A stretch of DNA of 64,000 nucleotides. Source: Mycobacterium sp. 852014-50255_SCH5639931. Lineage in GTDB: Bacteria; Actinomycetota; Actinomycetes; Mycobacteriales; Mycobacteriaceae. Below, one piece after another: positions 31,912 through 43,445 of the stretch; the stretch's first letter is position 1, and each line of letters opens with the position of its first letter. A program made the translations under genes and the position numbers. Location: assembly GCF_001665605.1 (NCBI RefSeq), contig NZ_LZSV01000039.1:1-64000 (forward strand), in the 5' to 3' direction. Under the pieces are notes generated by a model. It was not told the origin of the DNA and did not search any database. It was given only the letters and a program-made list of their open reading frames with translations.

Positions 31912-33165
31912 TCAGTACCGCCCGAAGGCGATAGCGACGTTGTGCCCGCCGAATCCGAACGAGTTGTTGACGGCGTACTCGTAGTTGCCCGGACGCGGCT
32001 TACCCGCCACCACGTCCAGATCGACCTCGGGGTCGAGGTTTTCCAGGTTCAGCGTCGGCGGAACCACCTGGTCCCGCAGGGCGAGCACCGTCAGGATCGA
32101 CTCGACCGCGCCCACCGCGCCGACCGAGTGACCGAGAGCGGACTTGGGCGCATAGACCGCCGGCTTGTGGCTGCCCAGGGCATTGTTAATGGCCTTGGCC
32201 TCGGCCACGTCGCCGACCTGGGTACCGGTGGCGTGGGCGTTGACGTGGTCGACATCGCTGGGAGTGATGCCCGCGAGCTGGATCGCTCGCGAGATCGCAT
32301 GGCCGGCGCGTTCGCCATCGGGATCCGGCGCCACCATGTGGAAGCCGTCCGATGTGATGCTGGCTCCCATCACCCGAGCCAGGATGTTGGCGCCACGGGC
32401 CTTCGCATGTTCCTCGGTCTCGATCACCATCAGTGCGCCGGCCTCGCCGAATACGAATCCGTTGCGGTCCCTGTCGAACGGGCGGCAGGCGCCGGCCGGG
32501 TCGTCGTTCGTCGTGGACAACACGATCCGCATGGCGGCGAACGCCGCGATCGGCACTGCCTCGATCTTGGTTTCCACGCCACCGCAGATCGCGATGTCGG
32601 CCTCGCCGAACACGATGTGCCGCCAGGCCTGGGCGATACCTTCGGCGCCCGACGCACACGCCGAAACCGGGGCGCATACCCCGGCCTTGGCATGCCGCTC
32701 CAGGCCGACCGTCGCGGCCGCCCCGTTGGGCATGTATTTCTGCACGCCCAGCGGGTTGAACGCCTTGGTACCGCGCTCGCGCAGCGAGTCATAACCCCAG
32801 ATGAGCTCCTCGGTCGAGCCCATCCCGGTGCCGATGCACACCATCAACCGGTTGGTGTCCACCTCGGGCGACCCGGCGTTCTCCCATACTCGCCGGCCCA
32901 GCACGGTGGACATCTTTTGCAGATATGACAGACGACGCAACTCGATGCGCGTCAGGTGGCTGTCGAACTCCTCGACGAGGTGCCCGCCGATGCGGACCGG
33001 CAGGTCGAACTCCTCGATGAACGGGTCCTCTAGGGTGCGGATTCCACTTTGGCCGTCAAGCAACAACTTCCACGTGTTCTCCGCGTCGGGTGCGACTGCG
33101 GTCGTCATGGCCACGCCCGTGACGACCACGTTCGGGAGCGCTTTCCCGGTAACCAGCTCTGTCAT
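31912..33165 (-). CDS. kasB: Beta-ketoacyl-ACP synthase KasB
   Basis: From ATG 33165 (MTELVTGKALPNVVV) the protein is 417 residues. The catalytic Cys170 lies in PVSACASGAEG; the two histidines are in NAHATGTQVGD and KSALGHSVGAVG. KasB extends meromycolate chains to full length; its loss in M. tuberculosis shortens mycolates and abolishes acid-fastness. The frame stays open to an ATG at 33228, giving 438 residues, the length annotated for the M. tuberculosis protein, and the EGTFAR peptide just before MTELV is shared, so the true start is uncertain. It follows kasA and is a tandem paralogue of it. Confidence 0.94.
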   Translation of the reverse strand: MTELVTGKALPNVVVTGVAMTTAVAPDAENTWKLLLDGQSGIRTLEDPFIEEFDLPVRIGGHLVEEFDSHLTRIELRRLSYLQKMSTVLGRRVWENAGSPEVDTNRLMVCIGTGMGSTEELIWGYDSLRERGTKAFNPLGVQKYMPNGAAATVGLERHAKAGVCAPVSACASGAEGIAQAWRHIVFGEADIAICGGVETKIEAVPIAAFAAMRIVLSTTNDDPAGACRPFDRDRNGFVFGEAGALMVIETEEHAKARGANILARVMGASITSDGFHMVAPDPDGERAGHAISRAIQLAGITPSDVDHVNAHATGTQVGDVAEAKAINNALGSHKPAVYAPKSALGHSVGAVGAVESILTVLALRDQVVPPTLNLENLDPEVDLDVVAGKPRPGNYEYAVNNSFGFGGHNVAIAFGRY

Positions 33166-33246
33166 GGTTCTTGCGAAGGTTCCTTCCGTACTTGTCCCGC
33201 TTCTCCTCGGGCCGCTCGCGGCCCGCATCGTCGCCGGACGCCGTGC

Positions 33247-34497
33247 TCAGTACCGCCCGAAGGCGAGCGCCACATTGTGGCCACCGAAGCCGAACGAGTT
33301 GTTGATCGCGTAACGGAAGTCGCCGTAGCGAGGTTCGCCCGCGACCACATCAAGGTCGATCTCCGGATCTGGCGTTTCGTAATTCAGTGTTGGCGGTATC
33401 ACGCCGTCCCGAAGGCTCAATACCGTGAGGACAGATTCCAGCGCGCCGACCGCGCCGATGGAGTGGCCCAGCGCCGACTTCGGCGCGTACACCGCTGCTC
33501 GCTCGCAGCCGGCGACCCGGATGGCGTTGGCCTCGGCCGTGTCGCCGATCGGCGTCGCCGTCCCGTGAGCGTTGACGTGGTCGATGTCCTTGGGGGACAA
33601 CCCCGCCAACTCGAGCGACCGTTGCATAGCCCGGCCGGCGCGCACGCCGTCCGCCGCCGGCGCGACCATGTGGAACGCGTCCGACGTGATGCCGGCACCC
33701 ATCAACCGGGCCAGCGGCTTGGCACCGCGGGCCTTGGCGTGCTCCTCGGTCTCGATGATCATCATGGCCCCGGCCTCGCCGAACACGAAGCCGTCGCGGT
33801 CCTTATCGAAGGGCCTCGACGCACGTTCGGGCTCATCGTTACGAGTGGACATGGCCCGCATCATGGAGAACGCCGCGATGGGCAGCGCCTCGATGGGACC
33901 CTCGACACCGCCGCAGACGGCGAAGTCGGCGTCACCCATGACGATCTGCCGCCAGGCGTGGGCGATCGCTTCCGAGCCCGACGAACAGGCCGATACCGGG
34001 GTGATCACCCCGGCGCGGGCACCGAGCTGCAGGCCCACCACCGCCGCGGCGCCGTTGGGCATGATCATCTGAACGGCGAGCGGCGACACCTTGCGGGGGC
34101 CGCCTTCGTTCATCAGGTCGTAGGTCTCCACGATCCTTTCGGCGCCACCGAGCCCGGTGCCGACCACGACCGAGAACCGGTCGGGGTCGACCTCCGGACT
34201 GCCGGCCGACTCCCACAGCTGAGTGCCGAGCAACTTGGCCAACCGTTGGACGTAGGACATACGCCGCAGGTCGAGCCTGCTCATGTGCTCGTCGATGGGC
34301 TCCTTGAGGTGACCGCCGATCTTGACGGGCAGGTCCCACTTCGTGACGAACTCGTCTTCGAGGACGCGGATGCCGCTTTCGCCGGCCAACAAACCCTTCC
34401 ACGTGCTCTCGATGTCCGGCGCGATCGATGTCGTCGCCGTGACGGCGGTCACCACAACGCTGGGGTAACCGCCATTAGCAGTGGAAGGCTTGCTCAC
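33247..34497 (-). CDS. kasA: Beta-ketoacyl-ACP synthase KasA
   Basis: A 416-residue condensing enzyme starting at GTG 34497, overlapping the acpM stop (GTGA). The catalytic Cys171 lies in TPVSACSSGSEAIAH, at the same residue number as in the M. tuberculosis enzyme; the His pair is in NAHGTATPIGD and KSALGHSIGAVG. KasA elongates AcpM-bound acyl chains with malonyl-AcpM in early meromycolate synthesis, and is the target of thiolactomycin and several synthetic inhibitors. Similarity with KasB is obvious along the whole length. Confidence 0.96.
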   Translation of the reverse strand: MSKPSTANGGYPSVVVTAVTATTSIAPDIESTWKGLLAGESGIRVLEDEFVTKWDLPVKIGGHLKEPIDEHMSRLDLRRMSYVQRLAKLLGTQLWESAGSPEVDPDRFSVVVGTGLGGAERIVETYDLMNEGGPRKVSPLAVQMIMPNGAAAVVGLQLGARAGVITPVSACSSGSEAIAHAWRQIVMGDADFAVCGGVEGPIEALPIAAFSMMRAMSTRNDEPERASRPFDKDRDGFVFGEAGAMMIIETEEHAKARGAKPLARLMGAGITSDAFHMVAPAADGVRAGRAMQRSLELAGLSPKDIDHVNAHGTATPIGDTAEANAIRVAGCERAAVYAPKSALGHSIGAVGALESVLTVLSLRDGVIPPTLNYETPDPEIDLDVVAGEPRYGDFRYAINNSFGFGGHNVALAFGRY

Positions 34498-34838
34498 TTG
34501 TCCGCTTCCAGCCTCGCCTTGACGTTGGCAACGGCGTCAGGGTTCTCCGACTCCAGCTTGGCGCGCAGCGCTGCGGCGGCCTCGGGGTCTTCTTCCTCGA
34601 GCTTCTGGATGTAGGCGACGACGTCACCGACGGTGCGCAGACCGGCGAGGTCCTCGTCCGGGATCTTCACGCCGTACTTGTCCTCGGTCTGAACCGCGAT
34701 CTCAACCATCGACAGCGAGTCGATGTCCAGGTCGTCGACGAACGACTTCTCCGGGGTGACCTCGGACGGCTCGATACCGGTGACCTCTTCGATGATCTCC
34801 GCGATACCGGCAATGATTTCTTCTTGAGTGACGGCCAC
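34494..34838 (-). CDS. acpM: Meromycolate extension acyl carrier protein AcpM
   Basis: The 114-residue acidic protein starts at GTG 34838. The 4'-phosphopantetheine attachment serine is Ser41 in the DIDSLSMVE motif. It has the long C-terminal helical tail (KLEEEDPEAAAALRAKLESE...) that sets mycobacterial AcpM apart from E. coli ACP. It carries the growing meromycolate between KasA/KasB, MabA, HadABC and InhA. It sits between fabD and kasA. Confidence 0.96.
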   Translation of the reverse strand: MAVTQEEIIAGIAEIIEEVTGIEPSEVTPEKSFVDDLDIDSLSMVEIAVQTEDKYGVKIPDEDLAGLRTVGDVVAYIQKLEEEDPEAAAALRAKLESENPDAVANVKARLEADK

Positions 34839-34919
34839 AGCGTCTTCCCTTCGTAATGTGTTGTGTTAGTCGAGCAGAACGTTCTTTAGAGCGGTATGTG
34901 GTTGTACTGGATGCGGCTT

Positions 34920-35840
34920 CTAGAGTTCGGTCAGTGCGTCCAGGTCTGCGGGTGCCTTGACGGCGCGGGTCGTAACCCCCCGAAGTTCGCGTTTGGCGAT
35001 GCCGGTGAGAGTGCCCGCAGGGGGGAACTCCACGGCCGCCGTGATTTCCCTGTCACGCATGGTTGCCGTGCACAGGTCCCAGCGCACCGGCTGGGTGAGC
35101 TGGGCGACCAGCGCGTCCATCGCCGCCGCCGCCGACGCGACGGGCTGCCCGTCGCGGTTGGACAGCAGCGTGGCGGTGGGCTCGGCGGTCGCGACGGCGG
35201 CCGCCGCGGCGGCGTAGCGGTCGAGGGCCGGAGCCATGTACTTGGTGTGGAACGCCCCGGCCACCCCGAGGGCGCGGATCCGGGCCTTGGCCGGCGGGTC
35301 CTCGGCCAGCTTCTCCAGCGCCGTCAGCGGGCCGGCGGCGACGATCTGGCCGGCGGCGTTGCGGTTGGCGGGGAACAGGTCGAGCTGCTCGAGACGGGCC
35401 AGCACCTCGGCCTCGTCGCCGCCGAGCACCGCGGACATGCCGGTCGGCTCGATGGCGCAGGCCTTGGCCATTTCGGCGCCGCGGGTGGCGGCCAGCGCGA
35501 CAGCGTCATCGGCGGCCATCACACCGGCGATCGCGTAGGCCGCGATCTCGCCGACGGAGTGGCCCGCCACGATGAGTTCCGCATTCTTGGTTTCGGAGGA
35601 CAACAGGCCGCGCTTGGTGAGCTCCTGGTGGGCCAGCAGGGTGGCGGCGACGACCAGGGGCTGGGTGACCGCGGTGTCGGTGATCTCCTCGGTCGACGCG
35701 GTGGTGCCCAGCCGGACCAGGTCGAGGCCGCTGGCCTTCGACCACAAGTCGAGCTGGTCCGCGGCACCCGGCAGGTCGAGCCACGGCGAGAGCATCCCCT
35801 CGGTCTGTGAACCCTGTCCGGGCGCAAGCAATGCAATCAC
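34920..35840 (-). CDS. fabD: Malonyl-CoA:ACP transacylase FabD
   Basis: A 306-residue transacylase with the N-terminal LLAPGQGSQ motif, the nucleophile Ser95 in VAGHSVGEIAAYA and the catalytic His in GVAGAFHTKYM. It loads malonate from malonyl-CoA onto AcpM, feeding KasA and KasB encoded just downstream. The start is GTG 35840. Upstream (35841-35980) is the FAS-II operon promoter region, which includes the palindrome at 35907-35927. Confidence 0.95.
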   Translation of the reverse strand: MIALLAPGQGSQTEGMLSPWLDLPGAADQLDLWSKASGLDLVRLGTTASTEEITDTAVTQPLVVAATLLAHQELTKRGLLSSETKNAELIVAGHSVGEIAAYAIAGVMAADDAVALAATRGAEMAKACAIEPTGMSAVLGGDEAEVLARLEQLDLFPANRNAAGQIVAAGPLTALEKLAEDPPAKARIRALGVAGAFHTKYMAPALDRYAAAAAAVATAEPTATLLSNRDGQPVASAAAAMDALVAQLTQPVRWDLCTATMRDREITAAVEFPPAGTLTGIAKRELRGVTTRAVKAPADLDALTEL

Positions 35841-35906
35841 GTGTTTAAGAGAACACTGTGGAAACGGTTTTGGCGGGTGTAACAGATTATGAACCTCGTC
35901 TTAGGT

Positions 35907-35927
35907 TTTTGTGTAGTCCCCACAAAA
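35907..35927. promoter_or_regulatory. Candidate MabR operator upstream of fabD
   Basis: Perfect inverted repeat TTTTGTG (35907-35913), 7 bases, CACAAAA (35921-35927), lying 67-87 bases before the fabD start and after the mabR stop. MabR of M. smegmatis is reported to bind A/T-rich TTTTGT...ACAAAA-type repeats at the fasII promoter; the exact published spacing is not certain to me. Confidence 0.65.
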
Positions 35928-35980
35928 TAGCTCCGTAAGCTACATGTTCGATACCGCGCCGCGACCTGTGGCCTGGGTCA

Positions 35981-37306
35981 CTACGCCTCGGATTGACCCC
36001 CGATAGCCGCCCTGACCGGCAGCGGAACCGGAGGCATCGCGTTGGTGCCGACGCTAGCGGGAGCTGTGGGGTAGTTGAGCTGGCCGACCGTCGCCGCCAC
36101 TCGCAGCACATATGCGTCGCGGGGCTGCGTGGGATCGCGTCCGGTGAAGTCGGTGATCCGCTTGAGCCGGTAGCGGACCGTGTTTGGATGAACGAACAAC
36201 TTTCTGGCACAAGCTTCAATCGCGCCGCCACAATCTAAGTAAGCGTCAAGAGTCTCGATGAGCGTGGGGCCCGCCGCGGCCAACGGCCCCATGACGTCGG
36301 TGTGCAACGCCACGATCGCCGAGGCGTCCCCCATCAGGGCGCGCTCGGGCAGGAGTTCCCGCGCCGGCACGGGCCGGGGTGCCCCCCGCCAGCCGCCGAC
36401 GGCGTTCATCCCGGAGATCGCCTCGCTGGCACTGTGGTACGCCGCGGTCAGCATGGGCGCCGTCGGCCCGACGACCACCGGGCCGTCGGAGAACGCGTCC
36501 AGCAAGTCGCCGAGAAACTTGTCGGTGGGCGACAGTTGGCCCGACACGACAGCGACCAGCCAGGTGCCGTGCACATCGGTGAGGGCGGCGCGGCCGTGCC
36601 GGGCGGCGATGTCGCGAACGTGCTGACTGGCCCGCTGGTCGTCGCCGGGTCCGGTCGACCCGCCGGGGCCCGGCGCGGGGACTCCGACCACGACCGTCGC
36701 GGGGGCGGTGGTGTCCCAGTTGAGCGCCGCGGCCCGGGACAACAGCTCGGGGCCGGTGTCGCCGCGGACCACCGCGTCGACGACGCTGGCCTCCATCCGG
36801 CTGTCCCAGGAGCCGCGCGCCTCGGCCGCGTTCGCGTAGGCCGAGGCGGAGGTGAAGGCGAGGTCGCGGCTGTACTTCAGGACGCCCACGGTCAGGGCGG
36901 CCAACTGCTCCTCGGAGCGGGCCACCAGCGGCAGCACCTCTTCGAAGAACTCCATGGTGACGCGCACCATGTCCACGCTGTGCCGCAACGCGATCCGGCG
37001 GGCCAGGTCCTGGGGCACCAGCTCGAAGGCCTGTGCGGTGTAGCTGACGTTGCTGTGGGGGTCCTGCATCCACTCGACGAAGTTGTTGATGGCCGTCTGC
37101 ACCACCAGGGCCACGCTGGCCCGCTGGGAGGCTTCCAGGTCGGCGAAGAACGGCAACCGGTCCTGCATGACCGAGACCGCTTCGGTGGCCAGCCGGCCGG
37201 AGTGCTGCTTCAACCGGCGCAGGACGGAATCCGGCACGGTGTCCAGCAGTTCGAGCGGCGACCGGGGCTGCTTGGCGAAGGGGCCGGCGAACGGGTTGTC
37301 ATTCAC
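35981..37306 (-). CDS. mabR: PucR-family regulator of mycolic acid biosynthesis (MabR-like)
   Basis: A 441-residue protein from GTG 37306. The N-terminal two thirds is a GGDEF-like/CdaR-type ligand-binding region without catalytic motifs. The C-terminus has the PucR helix-turn-helix LIETLDAYLDCGGAIEACARKLFVHPNTVRYRLKRITDFTGRDP (about 350-393). Position directly before the FAS-II operon on the same strand matches M. tuberculosis Rv2242, whose M. smegmatis counterpart MabR is an essential regulator of fasII responding to long-chain acyl-CoA. The nearby palindrome is its likely binding site. Confidence 0.88.
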   Translation of the reverse strand: MNDNPFAGPFAKQPRSPLELLDTVPDSVLRRLKQHSGRLATEAVSVMQDRLPFFADLEASQRASVALVVQTAINNFVEWMQDPHSNVSYTAQAFELVPQDLARRIALRHSVDMVRVTMEFFEEVLPLVARSEEQLAALTVGVLKYSRDLAFTSASAYANAAEARGSWDSRMEASVVDAVVRGDTGPELLSRAAALNWDTTAPATVVVGVPAPGPGGSTGPGDDQRASQHVRDIAARHGRAALTDVHGTWLVAVVSGQLSPTDKFLGDLLDAFSDGPVVVGPTAPMLTAAYHSASEAISGMNAVGGWRGAPRPVPARELLPERALMGDASAIVALHTDVMGPLAAAGPTLIETLDAYLDCGGAIEACARKLFVHPNTVRYRLKRITDFTGRDPTQPRDAYVLRVAATVGQLNYPTAPASVGTNAMPPVPLPVRAAIGGQSEA

Positions 37307-37413
37307 CCCTAAAACCTACGCCATATTTTGGACCTATCCGCCAAAGAGACGGGCGGTTTCGCGCCTTGCCTGGCATTGCGGCGGCGAGAGACGCTGGCGG
37401 GGCATGGCCCGCT

Positions 37414-40203
<2,790 letters not shown>

Positions 40204-40387
40204 CGCACTGCTCCTGTAGTTGTCGGGGCTTGTGCCCTCGGGGTGCTGTGCACCGTCTCCCTCTATCGTGCCGCACCAGCGTTCGGCGGGGCTAGCCGAC
40301 GTCGGTAGCCGGCGCGGGTTCACCCGGCGGACACGAACTCGTGCGTAGCGGGACGATCGGCAAAGCCAACCGGTAACGTCAGGAGCC

Positions 40388-40969
40388 GTGCTCATCGGAT
40401 GGCGTGCCGTTCTTGCGGGGAGCTCTCCCAGGCGAGGCGCTCTGGCGCTCGGGTGTATTGCGGCGACGCTGATGGGGATCGTGGGGTGTACCACCGTCAC
40501 CAACGGCACGGCCGCACCCGACACCCAGGTGGCCCCGGCCTACCGGCAGTCGGTGTCCGCGTCGGTGTCCGCGTCGTCGGCGACGTCGCGGGTCCGCGAG
40601 TCTCAGCGCCAGCAGTCGCTGACCACCCGGGCGGTGCGCACCTCGTGCGACACGCTGGCCACCACGAGCAAGGACGCGATCGACAAGGTGAACATCTTCG
40701 TCGGCGCGTTCAACGCCGGCCGCGGCACCGGTCCCACTGAGGGCCCCGCCATCGACGCGCTGAACAACAGCGCTGACACGGTGACCAACAGCTTCAACGA
40801 TGCGCTGTCCCAGGAGCTAAAGGACGCGTTCAACTCGTATATCGACGCGGCTCGCGGGGTGGCCAACGCGATCGGCACCCACGCGCCGACGGGGGAGTTC
40901 AACAGGCGGGTGGACCGGCTCAACGACGCCAAGACGAAGGCACTGAAACTTTGCCTGGCGTCCTTCTGA
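40388..40969 (+). CDS. Putative lipoprotein, unknown function (Rv2240c-like)
   Basis: A 193-residue protein from GTG 40388. The N-terminal hydrophobic stretch ends in a lipobox, MGIVGC (Cys at about 34), followed by a Ser/Ala/Thr-rich linker and a helical domain (SCDTLATTSKDAIDKVNIFVGAFN..., SFNDALSQELKDAFNSYIDAARG). The last two-thirds holds two cysteines that may form a disulfide. No family function is known. The 184-base gap upstream separates it from divergent aceE. Confidence 0.75.
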   Translation: MLIGWRAVLAGSSPRRGALALGCIAATLMGIVGCTTVTNGTAAPDTQVAPAYRQSVSASVSASSATSRVRESQRQQSLTTRAVRTSCDTLATTSKDAIDKVNIFVGAFNAGRGTGPTEGPAIDALNNSADTVTNSFNDALSQELKDAFNSYIDAARGVANAIGTHAPTGEFNRRVDRLNDAKTKALKLCLASF

Positions 40970-41061
40970 GGCGCCTCGTGAGGCGCGAGTGTCGACGCGG
41001 TTGCGGCTGTGCGACGATAATGCCCATCGCACGGCGCTGGACGTTTTAAGGAGGCTTTACG

Positions 41062-41484
41062 GTGGTCGCGGCGGATAACGCCTCGAGCTACGCTCGCAAA
41101 CTGGGCATCCAACGAGACCAAGTTGTCCAGGAATGGGGCTGGGACGAGGACGCCGACGACGAAATCCGCGCTGACGTCGAGGAAGCGTGCGGCGCCGAGT
41201 TGCTCGACGAGGACACCGACGAGGTGGTCGACGTCGTGCTGCTGTGGTGGCGCGACGGGGACGGCGACCTGGTGGACACCCTGATGGACGCGATCGGCCC
41301 GCTGGCCGAGGACGGCGTGATCTGGGTGCTGACCCCCAAGACCGGCAAGCCCGGCCACGTGCTGCCCGCCGAGATCGCCGAGGCCGCCCCCACCGCCGGC
41401 CTGATGCCGACCTCCTCGGTCAACCTGGGCGACTGGAGCGCCAGCCGACTGGTGCAGCCGAAGTCGCGAGCCGGGAAGCGTTGA
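41062..41484 (+). CDS. DUF3052 conserved protein (Rv2239c-like)
   Basis: The 140-residue acidic protein starts at GTG 41062 after a strong AAGGAGG. It has the DUF3052 pattern (SYARKLGIQRDQVVQEWGWDEDADDE, VVDVVLLWWRDGDGDLVDTL, GVIWVLTPKTGKPGHV). Function is unknown; the family is confined to actinobacteria. Its stop overlaps the ahpE start by one base (TGATG), an arrangement kept in M. tuberculosis (Rv2239c-Rv2238c), so it may assist the peroxiredoxin or simply be co-transcribed. Confidence 0.85.
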   Translation: MVAADNASSYARKLGIQRDQVVQEWGWDEDADDEIRADVEEACGAELLDEDTDEVVDVVLLWWRDGDGDLVDTLMDAIGPLAEDGVIWVLTPKTGKPGHVLPAEIAEAAPTAGLMPTSSVNLGDWSASRLVQPKSRAGKR

Positions 41485-41945
41485 TGCTGCCCGTTGGCGC
41501 CACCGCCCCGGACTTCATACTGCGCGACCAGAACCAACAGCGTGTCAGCCTGAGCGCCTACCGCGGCGCCAAGAACGTCCTGTTGGTGTTCTTCCCGCTG
41601 GCCTTCACCGGCATCTGCCAGGGAGAGCTGGATCAGCTGCGCGATCACCTGCCCGACTTCGAGAACGACGACAGCGCGGCGCTGGCCATCTCGGTGGGAC
41701 CGCCGCCCACGCACCGGATCTGGTCGCTGGAGAGCGGGTTCACGTTCCCGGTGCTGTCCGACTTCTGGCCGCACGGCGAAGTCAGTCAGGCCTACGGCGT
41801 GTTCAACGACGAGGCCGGCTACCCCAATCGCGGCACCTTCGTCATCGACCGCTCCGGCGTGATCCGGTTCGCGGAGATGAAACAACCCGGCGAATCCCGC
41901 AACCAGCGGCTCTGGACCGACGCGCTGGCGGCTTTGCGGGGCTGA
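41484..41945 (+). CDS. ahpE: One-cysteine peroxiredoxin AhpE
   Basis: A 153-residue peroxiredoxin. The peroxidatic Cys45 lies in FFPLAFTGICQGEL, the same position as in M. tuberculosis AhpE; no second cysteine is present, which defines the 1-Cys type. Downstream blocks SVGPPPTHRIW, PVLSDFWPHGEVSQAYGVF and TFVIDRSGVIRFAEMKQPGE match the family. AhpE reduces hydroperoxides, fatty-acid hydroperoxides and peroxynitrite and is recycled by mycothiol/mycoredoxin-1. It is coupled to the DUF3052 gene upstream and followed by tRNA-Val. Confidence 0.95.
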   Translation: MLPVGATAPDFILRDQNQQRVSLSAYRGAKNVLLVFFPLAFTGICQGELDQLRDHLPDFENDDSAALAISVGPPPTHRIWSLESGFTFPVLSDFWPHGEVSQAYGVFNDEAGYPNRGTFVIDRSGVIRFAEMKQPGESRNQRLWTDALAALRG

Positions 41946-41991
41946 GAGTTTTGGGTACTCGGGCGTTGTGCGTGTAGCCTGCCTCGGGCAC

Positions 41992-42066
41992 GGGCGCGTA
42001 GCTCAGTGGTAGAGCTCTGGTTTTACACACCAGCGGTCGGCGGTTCGATACCGTCCGCGCCCACCA
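41992..42066 (+). tRNA. tRNA-Val (anticodon TAC)
   Basis: A complete cloverleaf: acceptor GGGCGCG/CGCGCCC, D arm GCTCAGTGGTAGAGC, anticodon stem CTGGT/ACCAG with loop TTTACAC (anticodon TAC, reading GUA), T arm with GGTTCGATACC, discriminator A and encoded CCA at 42064-42066. Confidence 0.95.
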
Positions 42067-42091
42067 TCGAACCCGTCGGCTTTCTACTCGC

Positions 42092-43390
42092 TCACGGCCC
42101 GAGGAGCAGCGACGCGATCAGGGCCAGGGCGCACACGCCCATGATCGCGACGATTGCCCATCCCATGACGTTGGCGAACCAGTTATTGGTGTGCCGGCCC
42201 ATGATTGCCCGGTTGTTGCCGACCAGCGTGATCATCGCCATCAAGGGTGGGGCAAGCACGCCATTGACCGCGGCGGCGTAGTAGAGCATCCGGAACGGGG
42301 GAATCCCGATGAAGTTCAGCGCCACTCCCACGAGCGTCGCCATGGCGATCACCAAGTAAAAGGCGCGCGCCTCGCGGAATCTGTAGCCCAGGCCCGCTTT
42401 CCAGCCCAGCGCTTCCGATAACGCGTAGGAGGCCGAGCCGCTCAGCGTGGGCACGGCCAGGAAGCCGACGCCGATGATCCCGGCCGCGAACAGCAGGTAG
42501 GTCAGATCGCCGGCCAGCGGCCGCAGAGCCAGTGCTGCCTGCTCGGGGGTGTCGACCGATAGCACGCCCGCCGGGTGCAGTACGGACGCGCACGTCAGGA
42601 TGATGAAGAACTGCACGATGTTGGAGAAGCCCATCCCGACGGCGGTGTCGGCCCGCATTTCGCGGATGTCGCTTCCGAGCACGACCGGCACGCCCTTGCC
42701 GTAGAACTGCATCCGGCCGCGGGCGAAATCCTCCTCTGCCTCCTGGTCGGCCTCCCAGAAAAAGCAGTAAGGCGTGATCGTGGTCCCCAGCACTGCCACG
42801 ATGTTGAGCGCGTAGTCGCGCGACCATTCGACATGCGGGGTGAACGCGCTGAGCGCCACCGTGGGCCACCACGGATGGTGGACGACGAACGCTGCCACCA
42901 CGTAGGCCAACAGGCTCAGGCACGCATACTTGAGGAACCGCGCGTACGCCGGGTAGGGCACCGAAATCTGCAGCGCCAGCGAAATCCCGACGATCACCGC
43001 CAACCACGCCAACAGCGGGGCGTGAACGAGCAACTGACCGGTCGCCGCCATCGCGCCGAGGTCAGCCCCGACATTGACGGTGTTGGCGATCAGCAACAGC
43101 GACACGGCCACGTAGAGCACGCGGCGCGAATAGTGCTCGCGCAGGACCGCCGCCAGGCCGCGGCCGGTGACCATGCCGATCCGTCCGCAAATCTCTTGGA
43201 TCGCGCCCATGAACGGGTAGGTCCAGGCGGCGACCCACAGCTGGGCATAGCCGAACTGGGCACCGGTTTGGCTATAGGTCTGGATGCCCGATGGGTCATC
43301 GTCAGACGATCCGGTGACGAACCCCGGCCCGAGGATGTGCCAGGCGGCCGCGGCGCGGGCACGAAGGGACACGCCCGAATGATGGCACAT
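42092..43390 (-). CDS. Nramp-related divalent metal transporter with non-canonical metal site
   Basis: A 432-residue protein with about 11 membrane helices. TM1 reads SSDDDPSGIQTYSQTGAQFGY where canonical Nramp/MntH has DPGN; TM6 reads LGTTITPYCFFWEADQEAEED and has no A-x-x-MPH motif. These changes at the transition-metal site are seen in the Nramp-related branch proposed to carry Mg2+ or other hard cations, so Mn/Fe selectivity should not be assumed. The start is uncertain: ATG 43390 (used) or GTG 43372. It is divergent from the epoxide hydrolase gene. Neither gene is in the equivalent place in M. tuberculosis as far as I recall. Confidence 0.85.
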   Translation of the reverse strand: MCHHSGVSLRARAAAAWHILGPGFVTGSSDDDPSGIQTYSQTGAQFGYAQLWVAAWTYPFMGAIQEICGRIGMVTGRGLAAVLREHYSRRVLYVAVSLLLIANTVNVGADLGAMAATGQLLVHAPLLAWLAVIVGISLALQISVPYPAYARFLKYACLSLLAYVVAAFVVHHPWWPTVALSAFTPHVEWSRDYALNIVAVLGTTITPYCFFWEADQEAEEDFARGRMQFYGKGVPVVLGSDIREMRADTAVGMGFSNIVQFFIILTCASVLHPAGVLSVDTPEQAALALRPLAGDLTYLLFAAGIIGVGFLAVPTLSGSASYALSEALGWKAGLGYRFREARAFYLVIAMATLVGVALNFIGIPPFRMLYYAAAVNGVLAPPLMAMITLVGNNRAIMGRHTNNWFANVMGWAIVAIMGVCALALIASLLLGP

Positions 43391-43445
43391 GGCTGGGTTG
43401 ATGGCGGACTTCTGTGGCCCGCGGCGGTGTGGCAGCCTCAGGGGC

